A stretch of 64,000 nt of DNA. Source: an uncultured Oscillospiraceae bacterium. Lineage in GTDB: Bacteria > Bacillota > Clostridia > Oscillospirales > Oscillospiraceae. The stretch lies in the NCBI GenBank assembly GCA_934591895.1, contig CAKTPP010000007.1:62001-126000 (forward strand), written 5' to 3'. The notes beneath the pieces were generated by a model. It did not search any database. It had not been told where the DNA came from and saw only the letters and a list, made by a program, of their open reading frames with translations. The number at the start of each line of letters is the position of its first letter. The stretch's first letter is position 1. Both the position numbers and the translations under genes were made by a program. Shown here in pieces: positions 56,400 to 64,000 of this stretch.

Positions 56400-57323
56400 A
56401 TGCGCATCGTTTTCATGGGCACGCCGGATTTTGCGGCCGTGTCCCTGCAGCGCCTGCTCGATGAGCGCTTCGACGTGGCCGGCGTGTTCACGCAGCCGGA
56501 CAAGCCCAAAAACCGCGGCATGAAGCTTCAGCCGAGTCCGGTCAAGGAGATCGCGCTGGCAAACGGTCTGCCGGTCTTTCAGCCGGAAAAGATGCGCGAC
56601 GGCACGGCGCTGGCAGCGCTGCAGGGTCTGCAGCCGGACATTCTCGTCGTCGTGGCCTATGGCCGTATCCTGCCGGACGAGCTGCTTGCCGCCGCGCCCC
56701 ATGGCGCGATCAACGTGCACGGCTCGCTGCTGCCGAAGTATCGCGGCGCAGCGCCCATCCAGTGGGCGGTGCTCAACGGTGACGCGGTGACTGGCGTGTC
56801 GACGATGTATCTTGACCGCGAGATGGACACCGGCGACGTGATCTACACAGAGCAGACGCCGGTCGGTGAATTCGAGACCGCCGGTGAGCTCTTTGACCGG
56901 CTGGCCGTCATGGGCGCGGATCTGCTTGTGCGCACCCTGCGGGATATCGATGCGGGCATCGCCCCGCGCACACCACAGGAGCACAGCGCGGCGACGTATA
57001 CCCGCCCGCTTACGCGCGACGATTCGCCCATCGACTGGGATCAGAGCCCGCGCGCGATCATCAAGCACATCTGCGGCCTCGAGCCGTGGCCGGTCGCGAC
57101 CGCCGAGCTCGGCGGGCAGACGTTTAAGATCCACGCCGCCGATTATTCGGACCGCACGACGCGCAAGGCCCCCGGAACGATCGTGGCGGCCGGTAAGGAC
57201 GGCGTCACCGTCGCCTGTGCCGGCGGGCAGACGGTGCGCATCACGCAGCTGCAGGCGCCGGGCAAAAAGCGTATGTCCGCAGCCGACTACCTGCTCGGGC
57301 ACACGCTGCCCGTCGAGGGCTGA
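56400..57323 (+). CDS. fmt: Methionyl-tRNA formyltransferase
   Basis: This enzyme formylates initiator Met-tRNA. It has 307 residues. MRIVFMGTPDFAAVSLQRLL is the family start, with VVVAYGRILPDELL near residue 84 and the catalytic NVHGSLLPKYRGAAPIQWA near residue 106. MDTGDVIYTE follows, and a C-terminal OB-like tRNA-binding domain ends it. The ATG at 56400 is preferred; a GTG at 56391 overlapping the def stop would add three residues. It functions together with Def, encoded just upstream. Confidence 0.96.
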   Translation: MRIVFMGTPDFAAVSLQRLLDERFDVAGVFTQPDKPKNRGMKLQPSPVKEIALANGLPVFQPEKMRDGTALAALQGLQPDILVVVAYGRILPDELLAAAPHGAINVHGSLLPKYRGAAPIQWAVLNGDAVTGVSTMYLDREMDTGDVIYTEQTPVGEFETAGELFDRLAVMGADLLVRTLRDIDAGIAPRTPQEHSAATYTRPLTRDDSPIDWDQSPRAIIKHICGLEPWPVATAELGGQTFKIHAADYSDRTTRKAPGTIVAAGKDGVTVACAGGQTVRITQLQAPGKKRMSAADYLLGHTLPVEG

Positions 57324-57325
57324 GC

Positions 57326-58654
57326 ATGGCCATGACTGCTCGGGAAGCGGCGTGGACCGCGCTGCAGCGCTGGCGCAAAAACGGCGCATGGTCGGACGCT
57401 GCGCTCAACATCGTGCTGCAGAATGCGCAGCTCGAGCCGCGCGACGCCGCGCTCGCGGCGCGCATCTGCTACGGGACGCTGCAAAATCTGGCGCTGCTGG
57501 ATCATTACCTTGCGGCATACTGCACGACACCGCTGCAAAAGCTTGAGCCGAAGGTGCTTGACCTGCTGCGGCTGTCGGCGTATCAGATCGTGCTGCTGGA
57601 TAAAGTGCCGCCGCGCGCGGCGGTAAACGAGGCGGTCGCGCTCTGCCGCAAGGGCGGCTGTGCGCGCGCGGCGGGGCTGGTCAATGCGGTCTTGCGCCGC
57701 GTGGCGGAGCACCGCGACGCGCTGCCGGAAATTCCGGGAGCCGGAACGGCGTCCTATCTTGCCGTGCGCACCAGCCATCCGCAGTGGCTGGCGCAGATGC
57801 TCATTGACGCGCACGGCTATGACTTTGCCGCGCGTGCGCTCGCGGCAAACAACGCCGACGCACCGGCCTGCCTGCAGGTGAACACCCTGAAAACGACGCC
57901 CGATGCCCTGACAGTGTCTCTGCGCGCCGACGGCATCGAGACGCAGCCGCACCCGTGGCTGCCGGACGCTTTGTTGTGCCGCGGCGGAAATCTTGCGGCC
58001 GCGCGCGCCTTTGCCGACGGCTGGTTTTATGTGCAGGATGCGGCCGCGCACTGTGCCGTGCTTGCCGCCGGTGTCCGGCCGGGGATGCGCGTGCTCGATG
58101 CCTGCGCCGCGCCGGGCGGTAAAAGCTTTGCCGCCGCGGTGCAGATGCGCGATCAGGGATGTATGATTTCCTGCGATATACACGAAAATAAATGGAAGCG
58201 TATCCGCGCCGGTGCCGAGCGGCTGGGCCTGTCATGCATCTCGACGCGCACGATGGATGCCCGCCGTCCGGACGCCGACCTGACCGGCGCGATGGACGTT
58301 GTGCTGGCGGACGTGCCGTGCTCGGGGCTCGGCGTTATCCGCAAGAAGCCGGAGATCCGCTTCAAGGACCCGGCGGCGCTCTCGCAGCTGCCGGCCATCC
58401 AGCGCGCCATTCTCGAGGGGCTCGCGCCGTGCGTGCGTCCCGGCGGCGTGCTGGTCTATTCCACGTGCACGGTGCTTGCGCGCGAGAACGAGGATGTCGT
58501 GCGGGATTTTCTGCGCACGCATCCGGAGTTTTCACCGGAAGCGTTTTCGCTGCCGCTCCCGGCGGCGGATACGGCGGGCGGAATGTTTACCTTCTGGCCG
58601 CAGGAACATGAAACGGACGGATTTTTTGTCTGTAAGCTGAGGAGACACGAATGA
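57326..58654 (+). CDS. rsmB: 16S rRNA (cytosine-967-C5) methyltransferase RsmB
   Basis: This 442-residue protein has an N-terminal NusB-like RNA-binding domain (about 1-140, with ALAARICYGTLQNLALLDHY). The SAM-dependent methylase domain follows: DACAAPGGKSFAAA near residue 258, VVLADVPCSGLGVIRKKPE near 325 with the first catalytic cysteine, and YSTCTVLARENEDVV near 379 with the second. Both catalytic cysteines are present. It overlaps rlmN by four bases. Confidence 0.95.
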   Translation: MAMTAREAAWTALQRWRKNGAWSDAALNIVLQNAQLEPRDAALAARICYGTLQNLALLDHYLAAYCTTPLQKLEPKVLDLLRLSAYQIVLLDKVPPRAAVNEAVALCRKGGCARAAGLVNAVLRRVAEHRDALPEIPGAGTASYLAVRTSHPQWLAQMLIDAHGYDFAARALAANNADAPACLQVNTLKTTPDALTVSLRADGIETQPHPWLPDALLCRGGNLAAARAFADGWFYVQDAAAHCAVLAAGVRPGMRVLDACAAPGGKSFAAAVQMRDQGCMISCDIHENKWKRIRAGAERLGLSCISTRTMDARRPDADLTGAMDVVLADVPCSGLGVIRKKPEIRFKDPAALSQLPAIQRAILEGLAPCVRPGGVLVYSTCTVLARENEDVVRDFLRTHPEFSPEAFSLPLPAADTAGGMFTFWPQEHETDGFFVCKLRRHE

Positions 58655-59682
58655 GAGACATCAAAGCCATGCTCCCCGATGAGATCGCGGCGGCGCTCGC
58701 CGAAATGGGGCAGCCGAAATACCGTGCCAAGCAGATCTTCCAGTGGCTCGCGCGCGGCGTGACGTCGTTTGACGAGATGACGAACCTGTCCAAGGATCTG
58801 CGCGCTGCGCTCTCCGAGCAGTTTTACATTTCAAAGCTGGAAATGCTGCGCAAGCAGGTCTCCGCCATGGACGGCACGATCAAGTACCTCTGGCAGCTTG
58901 GCGACGGCAATGCCGTCGAGACGGTCGTCATGCACTACAAGCACGGCAACACCGTCTGCATTTCCTCGCAGGTCGGCTGCCGGCAGGGGTGCGCGTTCTG
59001 CGCGTCCACGATCGGCGGCCTGATCCGCAGCCTTGAGCCCTCGGAGATGCTCGACGAGGTGCTTTACTCCGAGCGCGAGTCGGGCTGCAAGATCTCCAAC
59101 ATCGTCCTCATGGGCATCGGCGAGCCGCTCGACAACTTTGATAACGTCATGCGCTTTCTCGAGCTGGTGAACCACCCGGATGGAGAGAATATCGGCATGC
59201 GGCATATCTCACTGTCCACGTGCGGGCTCATTGAGCGCTTTGACGAGCTGGCGGCGCGCGACCTGCAGCTCACGCTCTCGGTCTCGCTCCATGCTCCGGA
59301 TGACGAGACCCGCTCGAAGATCATGCCGGCCAACCGCGGCCGCGGCGTTCAGGCGCTCATTGACGCCTGCGCCAGATATTATCAGGCGACCGGGCGGCGC
59401 ATTTCCTTCGAATATGCGATGATCGACGGCGTGAACGACACGCCTGAGCACGCGCGGCTGCTGGCTAAGCACGCGCGGCGCGTCTGCGCACATGTCAATC
59501 TCATCCCGCTCAACCACGTGGAGGAGCGCGCGTTCCGGCCGTCCACGCCGGAGCATCTCAAGGCATTCATACGCATTTTGGAGCAGGACGGCGTGAACGT
59601 GACCGTGCGCCGCAAGCTCGGCAGCGATGTGGACGCGTCCTGCGGCCAGCTGCGCAAGAAGGTCGCGGATCACCGCGCCTGA
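58651..59682 (+). CDS. rlmN: Dual-specificity rRNA/tRNA m2A methyltransferase RlmN
   Basis: This radical-SAM enzyme methylates A2503 of 23S rRNA and A37 of some tRNAs. It has 343 residues. The iron-sulfur motif CRQGCAFCASTIGGLIR lies near residue 111. MGIGEPLDNFDNVMRFLEL near residue 152 is conserved. The C-terminal cysteine lies in SDVDASCGQLRKK near residue 336, and the mid cysteine in HISLSTCGL near 190. It overlaps rsmB by four bases. Confidence 0.96.
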   Translation: MRDIKAMLPDEIAAALAEMGQPKYRAKQIFQWLARGVTSFDEMTNLSKDLRAALSEQFYISKLEMLRKQVSAMDGTIKYLWQLGDGNAVETVVMHYKHGNTVCISSQVGCRQGCAFCASTIGGLIRSLEPSEMLDEVLYSERESGCKISNIVLMGIGEPLDNFDNVMRFLELVNHPDGENIGMRHISLSTCGLIERFDELAARDLQLTLSVSLHAPDDETRSKIMPANRGRGVQALIDACARYYQATGRRISFEYAMIDGVNDTPEHARLLAKHARRVCAHVNLIPLNHVEERAFRPSTPEHLKAFIRILEQDGVNVTVRRKLGSDVDASCGQLRKKVADHRA

Positions 59683-59695
59683 AGGGGGAGAGCCC

Positions 59696-60421
59696 ATGCA
59701 ATGCTTTGCAAAGACGGACAGGGGAGCTGTCCGCAAGGAAAATCAGGATCGCGCCGCCGGCGCGCGCATACGGCGCAGGGGCTGCGTTGTCGGCGTCGTC
59801 TGCGACGGCATGGGCGGCGCCGCCGGAGGAAAGCTTGCGAGCGAGCTTGCCGCGTCGACCTTTCTGGCGCAGTTTCGCCGGGAGATGATGGCGGGCAGCG
59901 CGGTCGAGCCTGCGATGCGCGCCGCCTGTGATGCCGCCAATCAGGCGGTCTATGGCCGCGCCTGCGCCGATCCTGAGCTGCGCGGCATGGGCACGACGAT
60001 CGTCGCCGCCTGTGTGCGGCACGGACGGCTCACGGTGCTGCACGTCGGCGACAGCCGCGCGTATCTGGTCGGACTGCGCCGGATGCAGCAGATCACGACG
60101 GATCACTCGCTCGTGCAGGAGCTGGTCGCGAGCGGTCAGGTGCTGCCGGAGCAGGCACACCGCCACCCGCGCCGCAATGTGATCACGCGCGCCGTCGGCG
60201 TCGGGGCAAAGGTCGAGCCCGACTGCCGCAGCATGCCGTTTCCGCTCGGAGCGCGGCTGCTGCTGTGCACGGACGGGCTGTCGAACACGCTCACGGATGC
60301 GCAGCTGCACGATTACTGCCGCAGCTCCAGAGACGCAAAGCGGATCTGCAGCCGCCTGATCGCGGCGGCGCTCTCGCGCGGTGCGCACGACAATGTGACC
60401 GCGCTGGTTCTTTTCCGCTAA
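59696..60421 (+). CDS. prpC: PP2C-type serine/threonine phosphatase PrpC
   Basis: This 241-residue phosphatase opposes the adjacent kinase. The metal-binding motifs are RKENQDRAAG near residue 13, VCDGMGGAAGGKLAS near 38, and the pair LHVGDSRAYL near 118 and LLLCTDGLSNTL near 190, ending GAHDNVTALVLF. No membrane segment is visible, so it is cytoplasmic. GGGGGAGAG precedes the ATG. The prpC-prkC-rsgA order is conserved in Bacillota. Confidence 0.95.
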   Translation: MQCFAKTDRGAVRKENQDRAAGARIRRRGCVVGVVCDGMGGAAGGKLASELAASTFLAQFRREMMAGSAVEPAMRAACDAANQAVYGRACADPELRGMGTTIVAACVRHGRLTVLHVGDSRAYLVGLRRMQQITTDHSLVQELVASGQVLPEQAHRHPRRNVITRAVGVGAKVEPDCRSMPFPLGARLLLCTDGLSNTLTDAQLHDYCRSSRDAKRICSRLIAAALSRGAHDNVTALVLFR

Positions 60422-60442
60422 GCGCGGCAACGGGGGAACACT

Positions 60443-62131
60443 ATGGAACAGTCAATGAATCGTTATATCGGCCAGATGCTGGACGATCGCTACGAGATCC
60501 TGGAGGTCATCGGCAGCGGCGGCATGTCGGTCGTTTATAAGGCCATGTGCCATAAGCTGCACCGCTATGTCGCCGTCAAGATCCTGCGCGACGAGATGGC
60601 GGAGGACGCCGAGCTGAAAAACCGCTTTCAGGCGGAGGCACACGCCGTCGCCATGCTCTCGCAGCCGAACATCGTCTCGGTGTATGACGTGGGGCACAGC
60701 GGCGACACGGAGTATATCGTCATGGAACTCATCGAGGGCGTGACGCTCAAGCAGCGCCTCGCGGAGCGCGGCGTGTTCAGCGCGCAGGAGGCGCTGAGCT
60801 ATGCCACGCAGATCGCAAAAGCGCTCCAGCACGCGCATGCGCACGGCATCGTCCACCGCGACATCAAGCCGCAGAACATCATGATCACGAACGATGACAT
60901 GGTCAAGGTGGCGGACTTCGGCATCGCCGCGCTGGAAAACATCCATGAGGAGCGCAGCGGTCAGGCCATCGGCTCGGTGCACTATATCGCACCCGAGCAG
61001 GCGAAGGGGCTCACGGCCGACGCGCGCAGCGACCTGTATTCGCTCGGTGTTGTGCTCTATGAGATGACGACCGGCCACCTGCCGTATGATGCCGACACGC
61101 CGGAGGAGATCGCGCTCAAGCACATTGCCGGCAGCGCAAAGCCGCCGCGCGAGTGGAACAGCGATATCCCCGAGGAGCTTGAGCGCATCACGCTCAGGGC
61201 GATGGAGCCTGACCTGCGCAAGCGCTATCAGTCGGCGGGGGAGCTGCTCAAGGCACTCAACGCCTGCAAAAAGCATCTCAATCAGCAGCGCCCGCTCGCT
61301 GAGCGCCGCAAGGAGAACGCGGAGAAAAAAGAGTCCTTTTTCGGCGTGGGGCGTGACCTCTCGGAGGAGGAGTATCTGCGCCGGCGCAAGCGTGCCAAGC
61401 GCGTGAGCTATTTTACGGGCATTTTCTCGGTCGGCGTGTTTGCCGTGCTGCTGTTCGTGTTCCTCTGGAACTTCTGGCTGGAGGATCTGTTCCGCACGGC
61501 GGAGCGCGTGGATGTGCCGAACTTCATCGGCAAGTCCTATGAGGCGGTCGTCAACGACAAGCAGTATTCCGATTATCGTTTTACGGTCGTGTATACCGTT
61601 GACCCGGAGGTGCCGGACGGTGTCATCATCGCCCAGGATCCGGAGGCCGGAAAGAGCCGTATGCGCGTGTCGGAGGGCATCAGCGTGCAGCTCACCGTCA
61701 GCACTGGCGTCGTCATGGCGGAGGTGCCGTATGTGGTCAATGAGGACTATGAGGCGGCGACGGAGATGCTCGAAAAGGCCGGCTTTACGGTCACGACGGA
61801 GTTTCAGGCGTCCAAGGATGTGACGGCAAAGTACGTCATCCGCTCCGAACCCGCGCCGGGTGAAAAGGCGGCGGTCGGCACGGGCGTGAAGCTCATCGTC
61901 AGCGGCGGCCCGACGCTGCGGGAGGTCACGGTGCCCGACCTGTCTACGCTCACGGAGTCGGCTGCGATCGCGCGCATCGAGAGCAGCGGCCTCTGCTACG
62001 GCGGCACGTACAAAGAGGCGAATGACGCAAAGCAGGGCACGGTCTTCAAGCAGAGCGCACCGGCCAACACAAAGCTCACGGAGTACAGCAAGGTCTATAT
62101 CTGGGTCTCCGACGGGCCGGAAAAACCGTAA
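60443..62131 (+). CDS. prkC: Serine/threonine kinase PrkC with PASTA domains
   Basis: This 562-residue membrane kinase senses cell-wall fragments and phosphorylates growth and division proteins. Residues 1-275 are the Hanks kinase domain: GSGGMSVVYKA near residue 24, Lys46 in VAVKIL, HRDIKPQN near 138, and VADFGIAAL near 157. A basic juxtamembrane region and one transmembrane helix (about 322-345) follow. Three PASTA domains then extend outside the cell, from VPNFIGKSYEAVVND near 356 through AEVPYVVNEDYEAA to VTVPDLSTLTESAA. Three PASTA copies is usual for the family. Confidence 0.96.
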   Translation: MEQSMNRYIGQMLDDRYEILEVIGSGGMSVVYKAMCHKLHRYVAVKILRDEMAEDAELKNRFQAEAHAVAMLSQPNIVSVYDVGHSGDTEYIVMELIEGVTLKQRLAERGVFSAQEALSYATQIAKALQHAHAHGIVHRDIKPQNIMITNDDMVKVADFGIAALENIHEERSGQAIGSVHYIAPEQAKGLTADARSDLYSLGVVLYEMTTGHLPYDADTPEEIALKHIAGSAKPPREWNSDIPEELERITLRAMEPDLRKRYQSAGELLKALNACKKHLNQQRPLAERRKENAEKKESFFGVGRDLSEEEYLRRRKRAKRVSYFTGIFSVGVFAVLLFVFLWNFWLEDLFRTAERVDVPNFIGKSYEAVVNDKQYSDYRFTVVYTVDPEVPDGVIIAQDPEAGKSRMRVSEGISVQLTVSTGVVMAEVPYVVNEDYEAATEMLEKAGFTVTTEFQASKDVTAKYVIRSEPAPGEKAAVGTGVKLIVSGGPTLREVTVPDLSTLTESAAIARIESSGLCYGGTYKEANDAKQGTVFKQSAPANTKLTEYSKVYIWVSDGPEKP

Positions 62132-62153
62132 CAGACAAAGGAGCACATTGCTT

Positions 62154-63038
62154 ATGGTGCAGGGTGTCATCATCAAGGCGCTCAGCGGCTTTTACTATGT
62201 GGCCGCCGGCGATCAGATCGTGGAGTGCAAGGCGCGCGGCCGCTTCCGGTACGACGGGTGCAGCCCGCTGGTCGGCGACCGGGTGCAGCTGAGCTTCGAC
62301 GCGCACGGCAAGGGGCGCATCGACGCGGTGGAGCAGCGGCGCAACGCGTTCATCCGTCCGGCGGTTGCGAACATCGACCAGCTCATCATGATCGGCGCGA
62401 ATGTCAATCCGATCACTGATCCGTTTCTGATCGACCGCGTGGTCGCCATTGCGGAAAACGCGGGCTGCGAGCCGGTCGTCTGCCTCAACAAGTGCGACCT
62501 TGATCCGGCGGAGCATCTCTATGATATCTACCGCTCCATCGGCTTTCGCGTCCTGCGCACGAGCGCCGCGACCGGCCTCGGCATGGATGCGCTGCGCGAT
62601 GCGCTGCGCGGTAAGACCAGCGCCTTCACCGGCAACTCCGGCGTCGGCAAATCGAGCCTGCTCAATGCGCTCGACGCGTCGTTCGGCATTGCGACCGGCG
62701 CCGTCAGCGAGCGGCTCGGCCGCGGCAAGCATACGACGCGCCATGTCGAGCTCTACGCCCTTGGAGAGGACACCTTTGTTGCCGACACGCCGGGCTTCGC
62801 GTCCTTTGAGGTGGATATGGTCGACCCCATCTCGTGCGAGAATCTGCAGTATGCGTTTCGGGAATTCCGGCCGTATATCGGCAAGTGCCGCTTCCGCGAC
62901 TGTGCGCACCTGAAGGAGCCGGGCTGTGCGGTGCTCGCCGCCGTCGAGGCGGGCGAGATCGCGCCCGAGCGCCACGAGAGCTATGCGCGCCTGTATGCGC
63001 TCTCGGCACAGGTCTGCGATTGGGAAAAGAAAAAATAA
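62154..63038 (+). CDS. rsgA: Ribosome small-subunit GTPase RsgA (YloQ/YjeQ)
   Basis: This circularly permuted GTPase assists late 30S assembly. It has 294 residues. An OB-fold N-terminus (GVIIKALSGFYYVAAGDQIV) is followed by the G4 motif CLNKCDLD near 115, the P-loop GNSGVGKSSLLNAL near 165, and the switch region GKHTTRHVEL. DTPGFASF is motif G3. The zinc-binding cysteine/histidine set CRFRDCAHLKEPGC lies near 247-260. The ATG at 62154 follows AAAGGAG at 10 nt. Confidence 0.96.
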   Translation: MVQGVIIKALSGFYYVAAGDQIVECKARGRFRYDGCSPLVGDRVQLSFDAHGKGRIDAVEQRRNAFIRPAVANIDQLIMIGANVNPITDPFLIDRVVAIAENAGCEPVVCLNKCDLDPAEHLYDIYRSIGFRVLRTSAATGLGMDALRDALRGKTSAFTGNSGVGKSSLLNALDASFGIATGAVSERLGRGKHTTRHVELYALGEDTFVADTPGFASFEVDMVDPISCENLQYAFREFRPYIGKCRFRDCAHLKEPGCAVLAAVEAGEIAPERHESYARLYALSAQVCDWEKKK

Positions 63039-63049
63039 CGCACAAACGC

Positions 63050-63097
63050 ACCGTCCTCCGCATATCCTGTAGGGATAACCTGCAAGCGGAGGGCGGT
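63050..63097 (+). promoter_or_regulatory. Hairpin sequestering the ribosome binding site of the next gene
   Basis: ACCGTCCTCCGC (63050-63061) pairs over 12 bp (one G-U) with GCGGAGGGCGGT (63086-63097), which contains the GGAGGG ribosome binding site. The inner loop can also form TATCC/GGATA. It may also serve as a terminator-like end for rsgA, but there is no T-run. Confidence 0.55.
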
Positions 63098-63102
63098 GCT
63101 TT

Positions 63103-63258
63103 ATGTTTCGACGGCGGGGGATCTGTTTCTGGATCGGCGTTGCGTGTGTGGTCACCGGGATCTTTATCATTCTGGCGCTCGTGCTGCCGGCGGGGTTCTG
63201 GTGGTTTGCACTCGGCGGCGCGCTCATTGCGGCAGGTGTGCGGCTGCTCCGGTGCTGA
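63103..63258 (+). CDS. Small two-helix membrane protein, function unknown
   Basis: This 51-residue protein reads MFRRRGICFWIGVACVVTG and onward: a basic start followed by two hydrophobic helices (about residues 8-28 and 30-46), ending VRLLRC. GGAGGG lies 9 nt before the ATG. I do not recognise a family. Its ribosome binding site lies in a strong hairpin. It sits between rsgA and a spore-coat-type gene, so a sporulation role is possible but only guessed from position. Confidence 0.55.
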   Translation: MFRRRGICFWIGVACVVTGIFIILALVLPAGFWWFALGGALIAAGVRLLRC

Positions 63259-63321
63259 CGGCGGCATAACCGCCGCGTGTCCGGCATAAGGATGTACAAA
63301 AACGATAAGGAGCACATCTTT

Positions 63322-64000
63322 ATGGAACTACAACTGGGCAAGCAGAAGCACAGACAGTACACGCGGATCTTTGACCGTACCGAGGAGGAGACATGCAGCA
63401 TCGATGCCGTCGTGCCCGACGCGCTCGGCGACCTCAGTGCGCTCGTGGTCACTGAGGGCACGTTCTGTCTTTGGAATCTCGCGTTTTCGGACAAGAGCGC
63501 GCAGATCGAGGGCTGCATTGCGGCGGATGTCGTCTATGCCGAGGAAACCGGCGCGCTGCGCAGCTTCCCCGTGGAGCTGCCGGTCAAGGTGCGCATCAGC
63601 GGCGAGACGCTCGCAGAGGATGTGCGCCCGTGGCTGCGCTGTACGCTTGCTGCGCTGGATGCGCGCGCGGTCAATTCGCGCAAGGTACGTGTGACGGCGC
63701 GGCTGAGTCTGTGCCTGCGCGCCTACCGGGAGACGGAGCTTGCACTCACGGAGCATATCGAGAGCGACGGCGGCGCCGTGTTCACGCGCACAGAGCCGCT
63801 GTGCGTGCAGGTGCCGGTGGCCGTGGAGGAGCAGACGTTCACGGCAACGCAAATGCACCGCTTTGCCGCCGGACAGCCGGAAACCGACCGCCTGCTGTGC
63901 CATGCGGAGACGGTGCTGCTCGACGAGGTGCATATTGCCGGCGGGCGCGCAGTCGTGCAGGGACGTGTGCGCGCGACGGTCAGCTATCTGCAGCAGGGGC
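63322..64000 (+). CDS. SPOCS (DUF3794) spore-coat-type protein, N-terminal part (partial)
   Basis: The frame is open from ATG 63322 (AAGGAG 9 nt upstream) to the window end, 226 codons. The start MELQLGKQKHRQYTRIFDRT and the following SIDAVVPDALGDLSALVVTEG, with later GRVRATVSYLQQG, match the repeated beta-rich SPOCS/DUF3794 domain. Such proteins are found in spore coat assembly (SpoVID/SafA-like) and often end in LysM, which would lie beyond the window. No signal peptide is present, consistent with cytoplasmic synthesis in the mother cell. Confidence 0.75.
   Translation, partial: MELQLGKQKHRQYTRIFDRTEEETCSIDAVVPDALGDLSALVVTEGTFCLWNLAFSDKSAQIEGCIAADVVYAEETGALRSFPVELPVKVRISGETLAEDVRPWLRCTLAALDARAVNSRKVRVTARLSLCLRAYRETELALTEHIESDGGAVFTRTEPLCVQVPVAVEEQTFTATQMHRFAAGQPETDRLLCHAETVLLDEVHIAGGRAVVQGRVRATVSYLQQG

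Overview
This 64 kb window looks like a chromosomal segment of a GC-rich, spore-forming member of the Clostridia, most likely Oscillospiraceae-like. The evidence is the Bacillota-type gene order (priA-def-fmt-rsmB-rlmN-prpC-prkC-rsgA; spoVB/yabM-mazG-hup-rqcP; yicC-remA-gmk-rpoZ; cdaA-cdaR) together with sporulation genes (yunB, a dacF-like carboxypeptidase, an alpha/beta SASP, a SPOCS-domain protein). The species is an inference. The DNA is GC-rich, so many long antisense open frames exist; they were treated as shadows.

Layout. 1-2.3 kb: proline biosynthesis (end of proB, proA, proC), then tRNA-Pro. 2.8-5.1 kb: a large secreted Ig-like repeat protein. 5.3-6.7 kb: tRNA-Asp, tRNA-Thr, an HD hydrolase, repeat element copy A and the RNase P RNA gene. 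6.8-13.1 kb: murD, yunB, ligA, nadE, tatD and a tyrosine phosphatase. 13.2-18.8 kb: a PAS/ATPase protein, gap, a SpoVB/YabM-type flippase, mazG, hup, rqcP. 18.8-28.1 kb: a small P-loop protein, pgi, a DacF-like carboxypeptidase, an AI-2E-family permease, a cysteine desulfurase back to back with mtaB, and serCA. 28.1-30.7 kb: repeat element copies B and C around an ECF S component, an AlaX-like protein and a SASP. 31.1-41.7 kb: a complete type I-E CRISPR-Cas locus (cas3, cas8e, cse2, cas7, cas5, cas6e, cas1, a cas2-dnaQ fusion, and an array of 20 full repeats). 41.8-48.8 kb: a hypothetical protein, glmS-guaA, a decayed repeat element (copy D), ispDF, a DUF3343 protein and a class V aminotransferase. 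48.9-53.4 kb: c-di-AMP synthesis (cdaA, cdaR), rseC, yicC, remA, gmk, rpoZ. 53.4-64 kb: priA through rsgA, a small membrane protein, and the start of a spore-coat-type SPOCS protein.

Most notable observations. (1) A family of about 200-bp, hairpin-rich non-coding elements is present. Three full copies (6060-6259, 28151-28350, 30256-30454) are each enclosed by two copies of a 25-32 bp hairpin that differs from locus to locus and looks like the local transcription terminator. This fits insertion into terminators with duplication of the whole palindrome as the target site. A truncated relative lies after guaA. (2) The CRISPR locus has a Cas2-DnaQ (DEDDh exonuclease) fusion, an invariant pyrimidine as the first base after all 20 repeats, a leader of only 45 bp, and, at the distal end, a consensus promoter driving a potential structured RNA that contains a repeat remnant. 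(3) Two small genes have their ribosome binding sites inside strong hairpins, and the serC promoter overlaps a perfect 9-bp inverted repeat.
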